Of a stretch of DNA of 64,000 bases, positions 27,331 to 40,129 are shown piece by piece. The position numbers and the translations under genes were made by a program. The notes beneath the pieces are model-generated. The model ran no database searches. It saw only the letters and a program-made list of their open reading frames with translations, and was not told the DNA's origin. The DNA comes from Megalonaias nervosa. Its lineage: Eukaryota; Mollusca; Bivalvia; Unionida; Unionidae. The stretch's first letter is position 1; each line of letters begins with the position of its first letter. The DNA lies in NCBI GenBank assembly GCA_016617855.1, contig JAECUM010003650.1, positions 62,001 through 126,000 of the forward strand, written 5' to 3'.

Positions 27331-30300
27331 GTACGCAAACACACGTTTGAGTCATGTGGTTTCGATCTCTGTGTGGCTATTCCGATCACAAGGAGATTCT
27401 TCCACCACACACCTCCGAGCAGCTTCGTACATGTTGTTGTTGCTTTAGGTCAAGGTGGACGTTTATACTGTTGTATGTATTCATACCACAATATCTTGCC
27501 TTGCTCAAGGTCCCCTATCATGATTTCATTGCAAATGTTCTAAAAGAAATGCACTTCGTGCCAGGGGCTATGTTTCCTCAGTAACCTATTTCAATACCAA
27601 CATAAGCCATTCGCGATCTATGTATCAAATGACCTTGGTGGTATTCTTTCCAATTGGCCGACCTGTAAACAGCGGCACCATATGATTTTCAAGCATGCAC
27701 TTCAAAAGTTTCTTAAAAAAACTTAGACGATGTTTCCGTCATTGATTGATGCTGATGTGGTTTGCCGTAGAAAGATTCCTAATTGCCTCTTTGACTCTTC
27801 CGTCAAATGGGCTGTATGCGTGGTCTACCAGTCAAGTCAATTGTGAGGAAATAATACGGGTCCAGACTCATGTCAGCATTAACGATACAAAATCTCATCC
27901 CGCAATTAGTCAGTGGGACACTTAAGTCCATTAAATGTTTGCAAGACAATGCTCGTCAATGTCTCAAAATATCATAACAGGGTAAGCTGGCTTGGATTAA
28001 TTAAGGCACAACTGCATAAAATTGTGTAGCATTAAAAAATTAACTATTTAACAGTTAATCGCACCATACTTTATAACATATTTTATTCAGAGAATCTATG
28101 TTAAATATTATGTTATAAAGTATGTGCAATCATTAGGCACAGTAACAGGCAGTAACAACACAGTAACAGACAGTTACAAACATGCATTGACCTCGTATAG
28201 TAAATGCACTTTAGGCTTACCACAAGGAAAGGGTCACTGTGTGTTCACGAGTGTGTATAAGGTTAATGTCATGCTGTATAGTAGGTAATTATAGATATCA
28301 GCAACGAAAAATTAAGCGCTTATAATAATACTACTATTGTCCTCAATATATCCAACATTTTACAAATATTTATAAAACTCTGATTACATTCCCCACCCCA
28401 CCAACTGCAAGGCGCTTTATATGTCCTGCACTGGATTTTACTGTGTTCCTAAAATGGTTTGGATGCTCTCAAATGTGTGATTATAGGAAGGATTCAAAGA
28501 AAGTCTTTCACAAAAATTATATCTGCGGACAACATCAAAGACAAAAAATGCCTTTCATTTCTTCACATGTTTGTAGGTTAATTGGATGCTACAAGTGATT
28601 TACCCGCATGTAGAAAGAAAACTACCCGTATGGTTCTTCGCTAAACATCTAGACGCGGACTAATAGCAGGGGCATTTTGAGAGAAATAATGCCGGTGGAA
28701 GTGATCGCGATCATACTGTTTACATGTCTGGTCACAGAGTTAAATTTCACAGTAAAATTAAGTTCTGTAGACTGTAATATTTGAGTGCATGCATGTTCTA
28801 ACGTCAGCTGGAAATGGTGATGATGTCCGGCAGGATGTCACTTTCCCATCAGGCGGTGGTATTTTCTTCACTAATCAAAAACTGAAGTGTTGAATCAAAA
28901 TAATCAGAACGAAATCTCTAGAAGCTCTGTCGGTTTGAACTCGTGGTGATTACTTGGTCTATTGTCAATGTCACAGATGGACGTTAATGCAACGTACATT
29001 GTCAGAACCAGCATTTGCGCGGTCACAAGTGCGAGGATATGACATTGTCCTGAGTTATTCGCGACACTAATTGTAGTGTTTGCGGCGTCTTTAACTATAC
29101 ACGATGCAGAAGGTCTCATACCTGCCCATTGTCGCTCAGCATTGCTGTGTACGTGTCGGATGGTATTTTGTTCAAAGCCAGATTCATGACATATTAAATC
29201 AGCACGTGATCAAACCCGTCTCGTGGGATCAAGCTGAAAGCATTGGTAATTTTATTGGAGCAGAAGGCAGGATTTAGTATTTTCAGAACCAGATGAAGTT
29301 TGCCGTTTAGTGAGCACTTTCTGGTTGTTAAATCAGCCTATGCGATCATCTACTATCTTCGAAAATAGCCAGGCTGTCTGAGCTGGTTCACTGTATTTAT
29401 CTGTTCCGTTTTTACTATGATGTAAAAAGGATTCTAACCCATTTGGGGCACCCCTTCTTTTACCAGACAAGATGGAACGCGTATAGCAGCCAAATTGACA
29501 TGATTGCCTGGGAGAGATTCTGCAATGAGTTTTTTGTTTTGTGGACAAACACTAGGAATGGTAACGAAATATAGCCGAAACAAAGGCCTCCACTCACAAA
29601 ACGTACATGCTATCAATAGTGAATGTGTTTGGCTACTCAAAAGACCATGACTAAACTACCTTTGGCAATGTGATGGGGCTAAAAAGGGTTTGTGAACTTT
29701 ACACGCTGCAGGTCTCAAGCAATGCCGCTATGGAACTTTTGAATGAAAGTGTATAAGCTATCCGTTGGACGCTAACTTTTCTCTAGCGTATTAATTACTT
29801 TTGGATGCTATTAGGTCTTCACATCTAAGTGTTGTAGATAGCTTGATGTGTCATGTGTTCTGTTTTTGCAAACTTTGTCTTGTTATCAGACTTCGCACCT
29901 TCGGTAGCAGCTATCTCATTGTGCACTGCAAAGAAATGCTATTATTTACAATAGTTTTTAATACACATGGGCCGCGCCATCGACAAAATTAAAACTAAGT
30001 ATAAATCTTGACAGTAAATCATTTGTCTGTTGGAGGCGTCTGCAATGATCACTGGCTGACTAAACTAGAGTGGACTAATCCTGCCCATTCGGGTATAAAA
30101 ATCTCCAACACAGTTACTATACGTGTCCAGAAGCCACTATGTCGTGCCGGTACACTTTGAGATGTCACTGTGACCAGTCCGGTCTTTCAGACCTCCTCAC
30201 CACTGAGTTATCGCTCAGTGAGTATCCCAGGGTCATCCGGTGCACTAACAAAGAAGCGAAGTACACTATGAACGGAATCTATAGTTTGATGTCATGCCCA

Positions 30301-30740
30301 CGCAGAACTCGATTAATCAGCAGTTCATGGAAACAAAAGTCTTCTACACCCGAGTTGTGTGCCATCGTAAGGTGACTGTGAACAAATGAGGCGATATGTG
30401 GAACAGTAAATTAAACACGTCAGCGAAAAGATAATAATCATGTCCGTAGAGGCTATGACACAAGGGTTGAATTCGTGGTCAGTACTAAATAGTTTTGTAA
30501 CCACTTTTATCAGTAGGTGACTGACGGTATCCCAGAACAAATGCATGTGCAGGGTCAGGCGCGATGCGGCAGTGGGAATAAGCACTGAATGTAATTTCGA
30601 GGGAGTTTGTTGAAGATGCGGAGCTTCGTTCGATTGATGTTGTTACCATGTACCAAAATCTGTTTGCCCTCGTAATAGACATGAGTGTAATGGAGGACCA
30701 CATGCTCAAAAGGCCAGGAAGAGTCGTCGACAAAGCCTTA
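27331..30740. other. Less AT-rich region, decayed, no gene assigned
   Basis: Several minus-strand ORFs of 70-90 codons (for example 29119-28904, 29548-29333, 30748-30485) lie in a block with composition like the neighbouring virus-like fragments, but none shows a motif I can name. A 15-bp perfect inverted repeat, ATACTTTATAACATA at 28066-28080 and its complement at 28109-28123, could form a hairpin with a 28-bp loop. Confidence 0.4.
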
Positions 30741-30819
30741 TGCTGCAAATAGAGACAACGGTTAAACGTTTACTGATACCTCATTATGGACCCTCAGCTC
30801 AACATAAAAAGTATCCAAT

Positions 30820-31173
30820 TTGTGTCAATCATATGCTGGCCTCCGGACAAGCACCGCCAGCCACCGCCATTTGAATTGCCTGCAAGAATTCTTCGTTAGC
30901 TTACAGCGTGGCTTCGCCATGATCGGTGATCATTTTGGCTGCAGCAAAAGATTGCTTACCTGCGAACTGCTTAATCGCCATTTTAAGGCCACTTCGATGC
31001 TCTGGTTAACGCTAAATGTTCAAGGAAACAACCACATTTTCTGTACTGGCAAATGTGACGTTTCCTCGATCCTGCATAAGGAAACGGCTTTTACTAAACT
31101 TACCTGTGTCGGCCGCCATGTTGACATTAACGTATGGGTCATAACACAAAAGTACATTGCCACAATTTCCTAG
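30820..31173 (+). pseudogene. Possible A32-like packaging ATPase fragment
   Basis: A plus-strand 117-aa frame ends in KLTCVGRHVDINVWVITQKY. In A32/FtsK-like packaging ATPases of virus-like elements a GRH...isVWVlTQ segment follows the Walker B strand, and here KCDVSSILHKE upstream could be its degraded equivalent. A shifted frame just after reads FPRADLRDNLQL, where the family has an Arg-rich, Asn-containing stretch. No Walker A is visible. The match is weak, and a clearer ATPase remnant exists at 40.1 kb. Confidence 0.25.
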
Positions 31174-33050
31174 AGCTGACCTCAGGGATAATCTTCAACT
31201 GTAAAAGCGAAGACTCAATTAGAGACATAGTGAGACAGCAATGATGCCTACGAACTTCTTAGAAAGGGCAGATTCGGCACGTTCCTTATGTACACAGGGC
31301 GACCAGTTTTTTACCAGTTTGTTCTTCTCGAGCGACCTGCTCGAGCGCGTGCCAAATCGCGTTAAGTGGGATCTTAATTTTGTGTGCATACCCTGCCACA
31401 CCATAACACTTGAGGTGTTATGCTTCCTGGTACTTACAATATGTCGATCAGTAAGCCATGTAGAAAGCCTAACATAAGCAATAGCAGAAATTATGATTGA
31501 CCTTGATATTAAGCAACTGTTAAACGGGCAAACACGAAAGCCGGAAGTCAGAACATCGACTCGATCAAGTGAAACATTAGTACATCAGTGACCGCATCTT
31601 TGGGCTAGCGACTTCTAGAGCAGCGAAAGAGTACATAGGCGGACCTCTTACCGTCTGCGTGACTCAAGGCAATGAACGATGAAGAAGTAGCAAACATCTG
31701 GTGTCAAGATTATTGCTTCCATGGGGTTTATCTACTAGCTCTGTACCCAGCACTTGTGAGCTACTTTCTATCAATAGGTCATCGCGAAAACATTGTGTTA
31801 GACCTATAAATGACCCTCTGATCCATAATATTTTAAACGAGAATGAGCAGCTGCGCCTGATTCATATTTCATGACCAATTGCAACTGGTATATCATCTCT
31901 TATGTTTGTAAAAAAAATCAACGTCAAAAATAAAATAAGCAGTCATTGCAATAATGGTAGCAAGGACGAAATGGTAGGTGGTACCCTTTCAGAAAGTGAT
32001 GCCTGTTACTATGATTCAAATCCCAGGTAGAGTTCCCTCCAATAGGAGACTTGCTGCCATGATAAATCAACACCATGCTGACAAAATATTCAATCCCATC
32101 CATGATCCAGCAACGGCATACATTATAAACGCGACATGTCATTATTTGTTCGGCTGGTCTCGCATACGTATTACGCTGCTAGCACTCGTGCAAGCACCTG
32201 CAGCCACTATTCTAAAGATCGGCTCCTTTGATATGGAACAGCGAGTATGCGAAAAGCAAGCTCTGCACAAAAGATCTTGGAAACCTCCATTACCAAGGAC
32301 CAATACTAGGCGAGCTTGAGGTCGGGCAGACGATGATTGCCAAAGGCTTGCGTAAAATGAAAGAGACAGACCTGCCTTGCCAGGCTGGACTTCGAAGACG
32401 CAGAGAAAACCATTATCATCACACAACCTAAGCTTTGGTTATAGGGCACGCTAACTAAACAGGACGTCATTCCTGCCAAAATAATTACTCTGCCTAATTA
32501 CTACGATTGCTAAAGTGTTTGGTACCACAAACACTATCTACTCGGTAGGAAAAGCAGGCAAACCCCAAGAGAATCCTAACTACTTAGAAACCGTATACCA
32601 GTGCTGTCACCGGATAAACGTTTTCCTATAGCTGCAGACGAGAAGCACATGACGTGTTTCACAAGTGATTGTGACCATCACCCTCCCATACGTGCATCTG
32701 CCTGACTGAGTTGAACTTGTCTATCACTGTCCACCCGTGCACATTCCGGCTTTGTGCGATAAACGTAACGTGGATAAGGTATTCTCTACCAGTGTGGAGT
32801 GCCATGAGGAAAACAGCGGGTGTGCCTATCAAATCTGAATCTCTCGGATCATGCAGTCGACTGGCACTATATAAATCTATGTGAGATCGAGCTCTCCGAG
32901 CACAAGTGGGTCAGCCAATTCACCGGAAATTGCGCTTAACGCGTACACAGCTTCGTCGAACTGTGCATGAATCACCATATTAAGCCGATGTACATGACAT
33001 GGAATGTAATATGCATAATAGGATGAGCATATAATAGACAACATTGTTCT
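31174..33050. other. Less AT-rich region, no gene assigned
   Basis: It holds several overlapping ORFs on both strands (for example 31241-31477, 31978-32319, 32142-32426) with no recognisable motif. Composition resembles the relic rather than the surrounding intron. Confidence 0.4.
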
Positions 33051-33314
33051 CTATGGCGGCAATAACTTTTGTTGCACACGTACATTCTTCAGCAGGGTGG
33101 CGACTACCGAGCTGAACTGCAGTTTAGCCTTTTTTACCTTACGCTGCAACTTAGCCCTTACCTTGTCGTAGCCGCATGCCAGGCATAACTCATCTATGCA
33201 GGCCTCCTTTCGGCAGAAACAGCATGGCACTGGTAACTCGTTTCCTTTATGTAGTCTCTCACGGTCCACCTTGACGTAGTCCAGCTGGAATGGAGCTCCA
33301 CATGCTACATGCAC
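33051..33314 (-). CDS. Unknown ORF with Cys cluster and basic C-terminus
   Basis: An 87-aa minus-strand frame whose middle holds CCFCRKEACIDELCLACGYD, a possible zinc-binding cluster, followed by a strongly basic helix (KVRAKLQRKVKKAKL). It lies at the edge of the less AT-rich block just before SINE and TA-repeat sequence. A small nucleic-acid-binding protein of the relic is conceivable, but no family is recognised. Confidence 0.3.
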   Translation of the reverse strand: MHVACGAPFQLDYVKVDRERLHKGNELPVPCCFCRKEACIDELCLACGYDKVRAKLQRKVKKAKLQFSSVVATLLKNVRVQQKLLPP

Positions 33315-33683
33315 ATATTAGTACCCTTCCTCTCGAAGGCATATAAAAGAGATACTATTTGGTGCACAAATTGTGTAAGACCTGCTAGGGTCGTGGACCG
33401 TCACCATTCCCTACCCCGGTTCTCCACTGGCTGGCTCTACCGGTCACTTATGATCTGCTTATCGACCATTAATAATTCTTCCGCCGCGGCAATCAGTACT
33501 ACCCTTGTTTGGATATCACCTCAGAACTGATGGTTGAAGTGTTTTCTGTTTATATTTAGATAGTCTGTTCGCTCCTCCTCCTCCCACTCGACTGCTTTGC
33601 ATTTCTTGAGGTTCAGACTTGAATAATATTATTTCACTGTTACCAATAAATATTTCCCTAAACTAATTACATACAAAATCGTT

Positions 33684-33835
33684 GGGGGCCCCGCGTGGCC
33701 GAGTGGTCTAAAGAGCTCACCATTACGGATCATTGACATCTCACCTTTGTCTGCGTGGGTTTGAATCTCGGATTAGGCCAATGTATATCCTATCATGTGT
33801 TGAAAAATGGCGCTAAACCCTACAACAACTACAAC
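33684..33835 (+). mobile_element. tRNA-derived SINE with ACA-rich tail
   Basis: GCGTGGCCGAGTGGTCTAAAG gives a strong Pol III A box and GTGGGTTTGAATCTCGG the B box. The body ends in GCGCTAAACCC followed by an ACAACTACAACAAC tail, the usual end of such SINEs. The expected acceptor-stem pairing of a functional tRNA-Leu or tRNA-Ser is not complete. Confidence 0.75.
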
Positions 33836-33864
33836 AACAAAATTATTTTATGTGACATTTTCTG

Positions 33865-33867
<3 letters not shown>

Positions 33868-33940
<73 letters not shown>
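33868..33940. repeat. (TA)n microsatellite
   Basis: About 70 bp of TA dinucleotides. The overlapping ORFs that read IYIYIY are artefacts of this tract. Confidence 0.95.
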
Positions 33941-33942
<2 letters not shown>

Positions 33943-34145
33943 AAAATTCTACATACTTTCGAATACATTATTTGCCTGTACATTCCTGGTCACAAGAATG
34001 ATTTAGTGATGTCAATAATAACGTGCTAAAGGATCCCTTAAGTAGTAAAGCATTCCCTTATGTATTGCTCAAGAAGGAGTACATTTTACTGCATTTCTAT
34101 CTGACTGAAACAATGTTTTACACACGATTCTCTTGCCAAAACGGA

Positions 34146-34440
34146 CCGATCCGGTGACCTAGTGGTTAGAGCGTCCGCCTCTGATGCGGGTGGTCGCGGG
34201 TTGGAACCCCGACTGAGTCATATCAAAGACTTATAAAAATGGTACTAACAGCTGTCTTGCTAGGCGCTCGACATTGAGACCTTAGTATTAGAACTAGTCG
34301 GTCTGGTGCCAGGACAATGTGACTGGGTGGGACATCATGCTACATGTCTGCGGCATCATGCCCTGGTGCTAGACATCACTATAAACTGTGGACATCGTAG
34401 CGATATGACTGAAAAATTGTTAATGCTACGTTAAAAATCC
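34146..34440 (+). mobile_element. tRNA-derived SINE, plus strand (same family as 12.2 kb)
   Basis: The head reads GGTGACCTAGTGGTTAGAGC (A box) and GGTCGCGGGTTGGAACCCCG (B box), then GACTTATAAAAATGGTACTAACAG and a tail containing GACTGGGTGGGACATCATGC. Each part has a counterpart in the minus-strand copy at 12185-12415. Confidence 0.8.
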
Positions 34441-34950
34441 AAATCACATCCACACATGCACTTGCCAAAACGAATTATGCAGAACTAGGAAACGTAATTT
34501 TATCCCCCCCCCCCATCCGACCGCCTCAACCCTCCACATTTCTCTATCCTGCAGCGAGTGTTTTGTTCTCGAGAACAAAAAGCAATGATATAATTACACG
34601 AAGGGAGAAAACTAATGATATTCATTAATTTGAAGTCGTACAGTATAATTTATTTTATATGCCATTGGAGAAAATTAATGAATATAGTCTACGTGAAAAA
34701 ACAGAGGGTATTGAAGCATCTTAAAATCATTAAAATGTGAGCGATAAGAATTTCTTCGTATTTCATAATTAGTTTTGCAGAAAGACAACGCCCTTTATTC
34801 TTTCACACATCACTGGACCTTATGATTAAATTTTGCAACTAACCATATCATTGGCATGTTAAAAGAACGAATGTTAATTTCATTTCTATGTCTCCATATT
34901 AAGATTGCTCCATTTTCTGCTCGCGGTAATGGAACTTTAGCTTTAAGTAT
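34441..34950. other. AT-rich intronic sequence
   Basis: Includes a C9-like run near 34505. No coding signal seen before the candidate exon at 34953. Confidence 0.5.
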
Positions 34951-34952
34951 GC

Positions 34953-35099
34953 TTCAGCGAACTCAGTATCTTTCACACCATTCATGTCTATTCTTCCAGA
35001 GGAAAGGCCACAACAGAATCTCAAATACATTGCATATACTGCTCTGTCGGTTCCTACTGGAATTGCCATCTATTATGTTTTGCGCAGGAGGAGTCCCGT
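34953..35099 (+). CDS. Candidate exon: short N-terminal signal-anchor segment
   Basis: After the acceptor-like ATGCTTCAG, one frame stays open for about 147 bp to GTGAAG/GTGTGT. It includes ATG 34986 followed by SILPEERPQQNLKYIAYTAL, a hydrophobic span and YYVLRRRSPVK. The layout, a short start, one membrane helix and then Arg residues, suits a signal-anchor first exon. No downstream exon was identified and I cannot name the protein. It lies within the proposed 23.5-kb intron of the Thr-rich gene, so it would be a nested gene, a relic or chance. Confidence 0.25.
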
Positions 35100-35490
35100 G
35101 AAGGTGTGTATTTTTATAGACTAACCGCGATTTTACATTTGATTTTGGTTGCCTTCGTATATTTTATGGATCCTCAAGGAAAGGTGACAAGAGGCATTTC
35201 ACTCAGGTGAAAAATTGCAGGTAAACAGGAACAAGGAAGACAAGAGAAGACCAACAAAAACACAAATAATGAGTTAATTATAAAACGGCTTTTAAAATTT
35301 CTGTATTTACATCCATTTTATGCAGTGTTAGCAGTGCCGGGCGTGCACTTAAATAAGGGTATAATTTCAACAACAAAGTCGCTTTATTTCTGTATTAATT
35401 ACAATGATATAACTGATGTAAATTTATCAATAGCTGATATCCCTCTAACAGGAATCTTCGTCGTCGTCGTCATCACCATTATTGTTGTTA

Positions 35491-35536
<46 letters not shown>

Positions 35537-36064
35537 CAATCGGTAATGAATTGGTGCGGTTATGTTTTGCTTTTCCCTTCGTTCATAAGTGTGTATCCAT
35601 TCGTTGAGGCCTAAAACCCTATTTCACCTACATTCACGAATATTAAAAGCGGGTGCACCGAAACAAGGTCAAAGTGTCACAGTTCTCACGCTTGAATTAC
35701 TTTTGTATTTTCGATTCTTCATTCTTTACCACTTATGTTGTACAGTCATGAACATTGACTTAAAAAATTAAATAATGCTGAAAATAGGTCAATTGACCAA
35801 GTTGTCACTCTTGTGTAACATATACTTTACGCTAATCGTCCATTATGACACTATCTTAGACCTAATTTCACCTTCATTCATAAAAATTGGTATATGATGT
35901 AACTCATTGATTTGAGACTCAACCATACAAAGAAATACGTGATGACTGTGTATGTTTTGCATTTTCAGTCTACCTTTTTACTACGTCTTCAGCATTTTTA
36001 ACCAGAGTATATATAAATAAACTTATTGTTTATATTTCGGTAATGATACTTTGCATCGTAATGA
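35100..36064. other. Intronic sequence with (ATT)n microsatellite
   Basis: An ATT tract lies at about 35480-35536. No gene is supported. Confidence 0.6.
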
Positions 36065-36660
36065 TTGTGTCTTGCAGTAATATTTTATTCATCTGCACGT
36101 TTGTACAGACTCCTCTATTCACTTCAAGAATTTAAGGATACTTCTCAGCTTGCTTGCATCCCTGTTTACTTACAAATTTCTAGGCCCATATGGAAATGTC
36201 CGGTTTTGAAAAACACAAAACTTGTGAAGTTTAGCTGTCAGGAATCTTTTGGCACATTAAGGTCCATATGTAAAGCTGCACCAGTTCTTTCATCACCAAA
36301 TTTCAGTCAATTATTGAAAACATATGTTGTTCCTAGTGATGTCTGGATTGGTGGAGTATTGAATCAAGAGGATAAAGATAGAATGACTCTTCCAGTATGT
36401 TATTTTTTTTCAAACTAAAGTATTAGAAGGCATGTTTCGCTTTGATATTAGGTTGCAGCATTTGGAAGTGTATATAAATTCGGCCCTTCATCTGTTTATT
36501 GTATTCAGTGATCACAATCCTCTCACTGACTTTAACATAGTAAAATTAAAACTCGGAAACTGCCGAGGTCGTGTTTAAAATACTGCAAAATGCCCAATGA
36601 TATTAGACATATCAGGGGAAAATATAACCTGATTACAGATGCACTCTCACATGTATAGAA
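36065..36660 (+). pseudogene. Ty3/gypsy retrotransposon fragment (RT thumb and RNase H)
   Basis: The 117-aa frame contains CKAAPVLSSPNFSQLLKTYV, DVWIGGVLNQEDKD and LPVCYF, the RT-RNase H connection and first RNase H strands of Ty3/gypsy pol. A shifted frame downstream reads LQHLEVYINS and FSDHNPLTDFN, and then a piece like NLITDALSHV, closing the RNase H domain. The usual catalytic Asp of the YVDASD motif reads VPSD here, and stops interrupt the copy. No LTR or integrase is attached. Not related by sequence to the virus-like elements. Confidence 0.75.
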
Positions 36661-37012
36661 GTACCATATTACTTTATTCTGTGTGGTTATGTTGAATATC
36701 ATTCATAAAACATCTTTAATTATAATTATTATAGTAACATATGTGGATTTGATTAATGTGCAACTAAAAGGTTTTTGTACAAATTTATGTTTTTATGAGG
36801 GGATGTGTTATGAAATTGTTAATTTATAATGTCTTCCTGACTCTCTCCATGATGGTAAGTCGTAAATGAAGCTTTTGCCTACATGACTTTTGTCATTCTT
36901 TTAAGTTGGAAAAAGAAGACACTGATAATAGAGTTCAAGGTCTCGCCATTTTTATGAGTTATTTAAATTGTCCATTAGAATTCCGGAATATTCTTTTACG
37001 TCGTAGGTCAAG

Positions 37013-37014
37013 TG

Positions 37015-37078
<64 letters not shown>
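37013..37078. repeat. (TA)n microsatellite
   Basis: A pure TA tract of about 60 bp between the gypsy fragment and the polymerase remnant. Confidence 0.95.
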
Positions 37079-37081
<3 letters not shown>

Positions 37082-37424
37082 GCTGGTAAGCAATATATTT
37101 CATTCCTGTATTAGATCTGTTACTGAGAAACTAGTGAGCGTGCGGTTGTGATAAAATCAGAAATCATTATTGAGGAATTATTAGTTTAGATCATTCATTG
37201 GAATTACTAAATTGATCATTGACATTTTATTTAATAAATTGCTTTTAATTATTGAGAATTCATTCAAAGATATTCTGGATTACATCATTAGTGTATCCTC
37301 ACTTTAAAAACTAAATATATATCAGGAGATTCAAGACAATTGGAAATCGTTCGTAAAACTGTATATATGATTAAGACTAGCTTCAGATTTTACCGTACAG
37401 GTCATTTAATGGATCGCATCGGTG

Positions 37425-38760
37425 ATAAACGTAAAATATGATGACAACAGGCATTTTGAATGGGCAGTCTTATACGCGTTGCATCAGCTAGCGATAATAC
37501 CGAAAAGCCTCGAAGATATAAACAATACTTATGCTAACTTAAGTTGATAACATTGAATTTTCTGTACAGGTTACTGACATCAGTAAGTTTCAACGACTCA
37601 ACCCAGACATTGCCGTCAATTTGTTTGTTTGGAATAAAAACATAAAGCCAATTCGATTATCCACTGTGAAATGCGCGCGGACAATACTGATTTGTTATTA
37701 TTAAGCGACATGGATGGTTCAGTAGTGCAGGATCATTAAGTGAGGATAAAAGATTTCCCAGGAATGGTATGCAGCTATAAAAGTCATAAGGATAAAACAT
37801 TCCATGCAGACGTTGCATGCATGAGCTTAATACACGAACGTTAATTGACGATCATAAATTTTATGCCGGCTGAAACATTGAGAAACAACATCGGATAATA
37901 ACGCAAGAACACGGCAAGAACATTTTGAAATTGTGTTTCGTAATCTTCGCCTGTGTGGTAGCCACTACACATTGCAAGCAGCAGCAACGGTGTTAAATGC
38001 ACCAATAACCGGCACCCCAAACACGATGAAAAATACGTCAACAGCATCAAATGTACCAATAACATTCAACCCAAACACGATAAAACCACATGAAGTTTTA
38101 ACTGGGTCAAGTGCATTTTATTGATCCGCTGCAGTTTATCAATTACAGCCTGGACAAACTGTGAGCAACCTCGCAGCGAATAGTTACGGTTAATATAAAT
38201 ATCACTTGTCCATACGGTGGTACCATTAATGGTGGAATAATACGTTTACTCACCTGCAAAGGAATCTATCACTACGAGTAAAAAAACGATTGGAACATAT
38301 TTGCTGAAATTCAGATACCACCAATCGAGTCATTTCATTCGTGGTTGTTTCGCGAATGTACTTCTGTCAACGACAACGCACAAATATGTGGCACACCGTT
38401 GCTTGTCAGAATCTTTCGTCACCAGGCATGGCATTGGATTAGCTTTGGTTAAACTCCAGGGTTGAACTGGTGTTTTTAGGAGGCATGACCAGTATCTGTC
38501 AAGCTAGGAATTTCGACGGTACTCCATCAATACACTTGAGGTAACATCCCGAAAGGATAAGATCCCTTTCCCAAACATTTGCATGACGTATCATTACGGC
38601 AACAATCTTTATGAATGGGTTATCATGCAGCACATGCCTGTTGGTGGGCTAGACTGGACTGATATCGACCAGATAGGCATTCACAAACATGCACATGAGT
38701 ATGGTCATAACAATGATCATGGATACCTTTTTGAATATGATTTGGATCCAGGTAAATAAT
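37425..38760 (+). pseudogene. Remnant of a second Polinton-type DNA polymerase B
   Basis: Scattered frames match, in order, the N-terminal two thirds of the polymerase at 7-10 kb: YDDNRHFEWAVLYALH (compare NDDQCFRWSILSERH), DISKFQRLNPDIAVNLFVW (compare IPKFEKQNNISVNVFGL), LLLLSDMDG and RIKDFPGM, FIDPLQFINYSLDKL at 38114, the motif A region NNLYEWVIMQHMPVGGLDW near 38601, and GYLFEYDLDP at 38718 (compare YVIEVDLDYP). The motif A position corresponding to Asp reads Tyr. Many stops, shifts and an internal deletion are present, and no YxDTDS motif C was found downstream. The parallel order makes chance unlikely; this copy is much older than the one at 7 kb. Confidence 0.65.
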
Positions 38761-40120
38761 GTTTTTGGAGCAGTTTCTGTGTTGTTAACAAAATATTGTG
38801 TTGGTTCCTGTTTTGCATGTTCACATTCATCACGACCAGGCAACTGTCTTACCAGCACATTTGTCTTAGAATTTTTCTTCGATATGCTTGTTGGTTTTAC
38901 TAAACAGAGTATGGTCTTTTGAATACTAGTTAGTATCAGATTCATTTACTAAACTCAGCTCAACCATGTACGATAACACGTCTCCGGTTGTGTTGTGCAT
39001 CAAAGGTAAATTTAGCTTCCTTGGATCTTGTCGTGGCCATTTTAGCAGTGAACTTGAATACATACGTTCAGGCGCATCTGCGAGCCTGATGAATCTTTGT
39101 ACGTCAACGGCTCCCCTTCCTTCTATCTGCTATCAATACTTACCATACTTACAGCGTATTGGTAAGAACGTTCCCGTACCCGATCATGTGGGAGAAGTAC
39201 AAGATCAGCCTGATGCACTTTGATGGGTGTTCTCACATAAAACCATCAAGGGAAATCTTGTATGGTCTGTGTGGGTAAATCTGCGATAATGCTTGTTTAG
39301 GTAGTCATGTTTGAGCAATCCCATATGTGACTTTTGCCGCGGTCGCTAACGTTTCAACAGCGGATTCAACGTTATAATACTAACTAAACTCGGACTTCAG
39401 TATATTTTTCATAAAGTCTATTTGTTAATTACTCTATCTTATTCATGTTTATTTTACCTGGGCAGACTTTTTTCTGCAGTAGGCGGAGTGCTAACGCAAT
39501 CATAGCCTTTATAACCCTTTAATGTTCCATATGGTGCTTGTTTCTCCAAGTGTACGATTAATTGCATTCAAGTCATGGATGGGATCCGCATCTATAAGTT
39601 ACGGCACATGGATATCACTTGATGCTTGGTATGCGAGATCATGTTGCTAACATGGAGTATCGACACGAATTATACGTCTTTTACAAGACTAGGTTGGTAG
39701 TTAGAATCAAGTCGTATATCCAGCCGCGTTCAAGGCCCACAGTGAATGTATTCATCGGTGTGCTTTTCACCAAGGTATTTGTGTCGCCGTCCCTCGGGTA
39801 GTTTTGTTAATGTGGAAACGACATCACATCTGGCGACCCTTTTAAGAACGTGAGCCGATCAGCTCCACAGCGAACACAACTTCAAGTGATCGCGGCTATG
39901 CCATTATAGATCTTTGAATTCAGTTTGGATTTGAATTCAGTTTCAGTGTGGTGTCTGAATTGGATTCAGTTTCAGTGTGGTGTCTAATACAATGTTAAAT
40001 ATGACTGTGCTGCACAACAAGTGATTTTTAAAACTGCATCAAAAAAAAAAAAAAAAAAATAATAATAATGGAAAAAAGCTCTGGCTTTTCCGTCATTCTC
40101 CTGAAGAGAAAAACCAAACT
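38761..40120. other. Decayed region between polymerase and ATPase remnants
   Basis: The C-terminal polymerase region should lie here, but I found no motif B or C. Short ORFs on both strands are unassigned. A 25-bp direct repeat (GAATTCAGTTT / GATTCAGTTTCAGTGTGGTGTC) occurs near 39917-39987 and a poly-A/AAT tract at 40039-40070. Confidence 0.4.
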
Positions 40121-40129
40121 AATCACGCA

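Noticed and set aside
33684..34215. tRNA genes suggested by A and B boxes
   Set aside because: The heads lack full cloverleaf pairing and are followed by shared non-tRNA bodies and tails, so they are SINEs.
38757..38790. VNNVFGAVS as polymerase motif B
   Set aside because: It comes immediately after the GYLFEYDLDP segment, far too close for motif B, and lacks the surrounding conserved residues.
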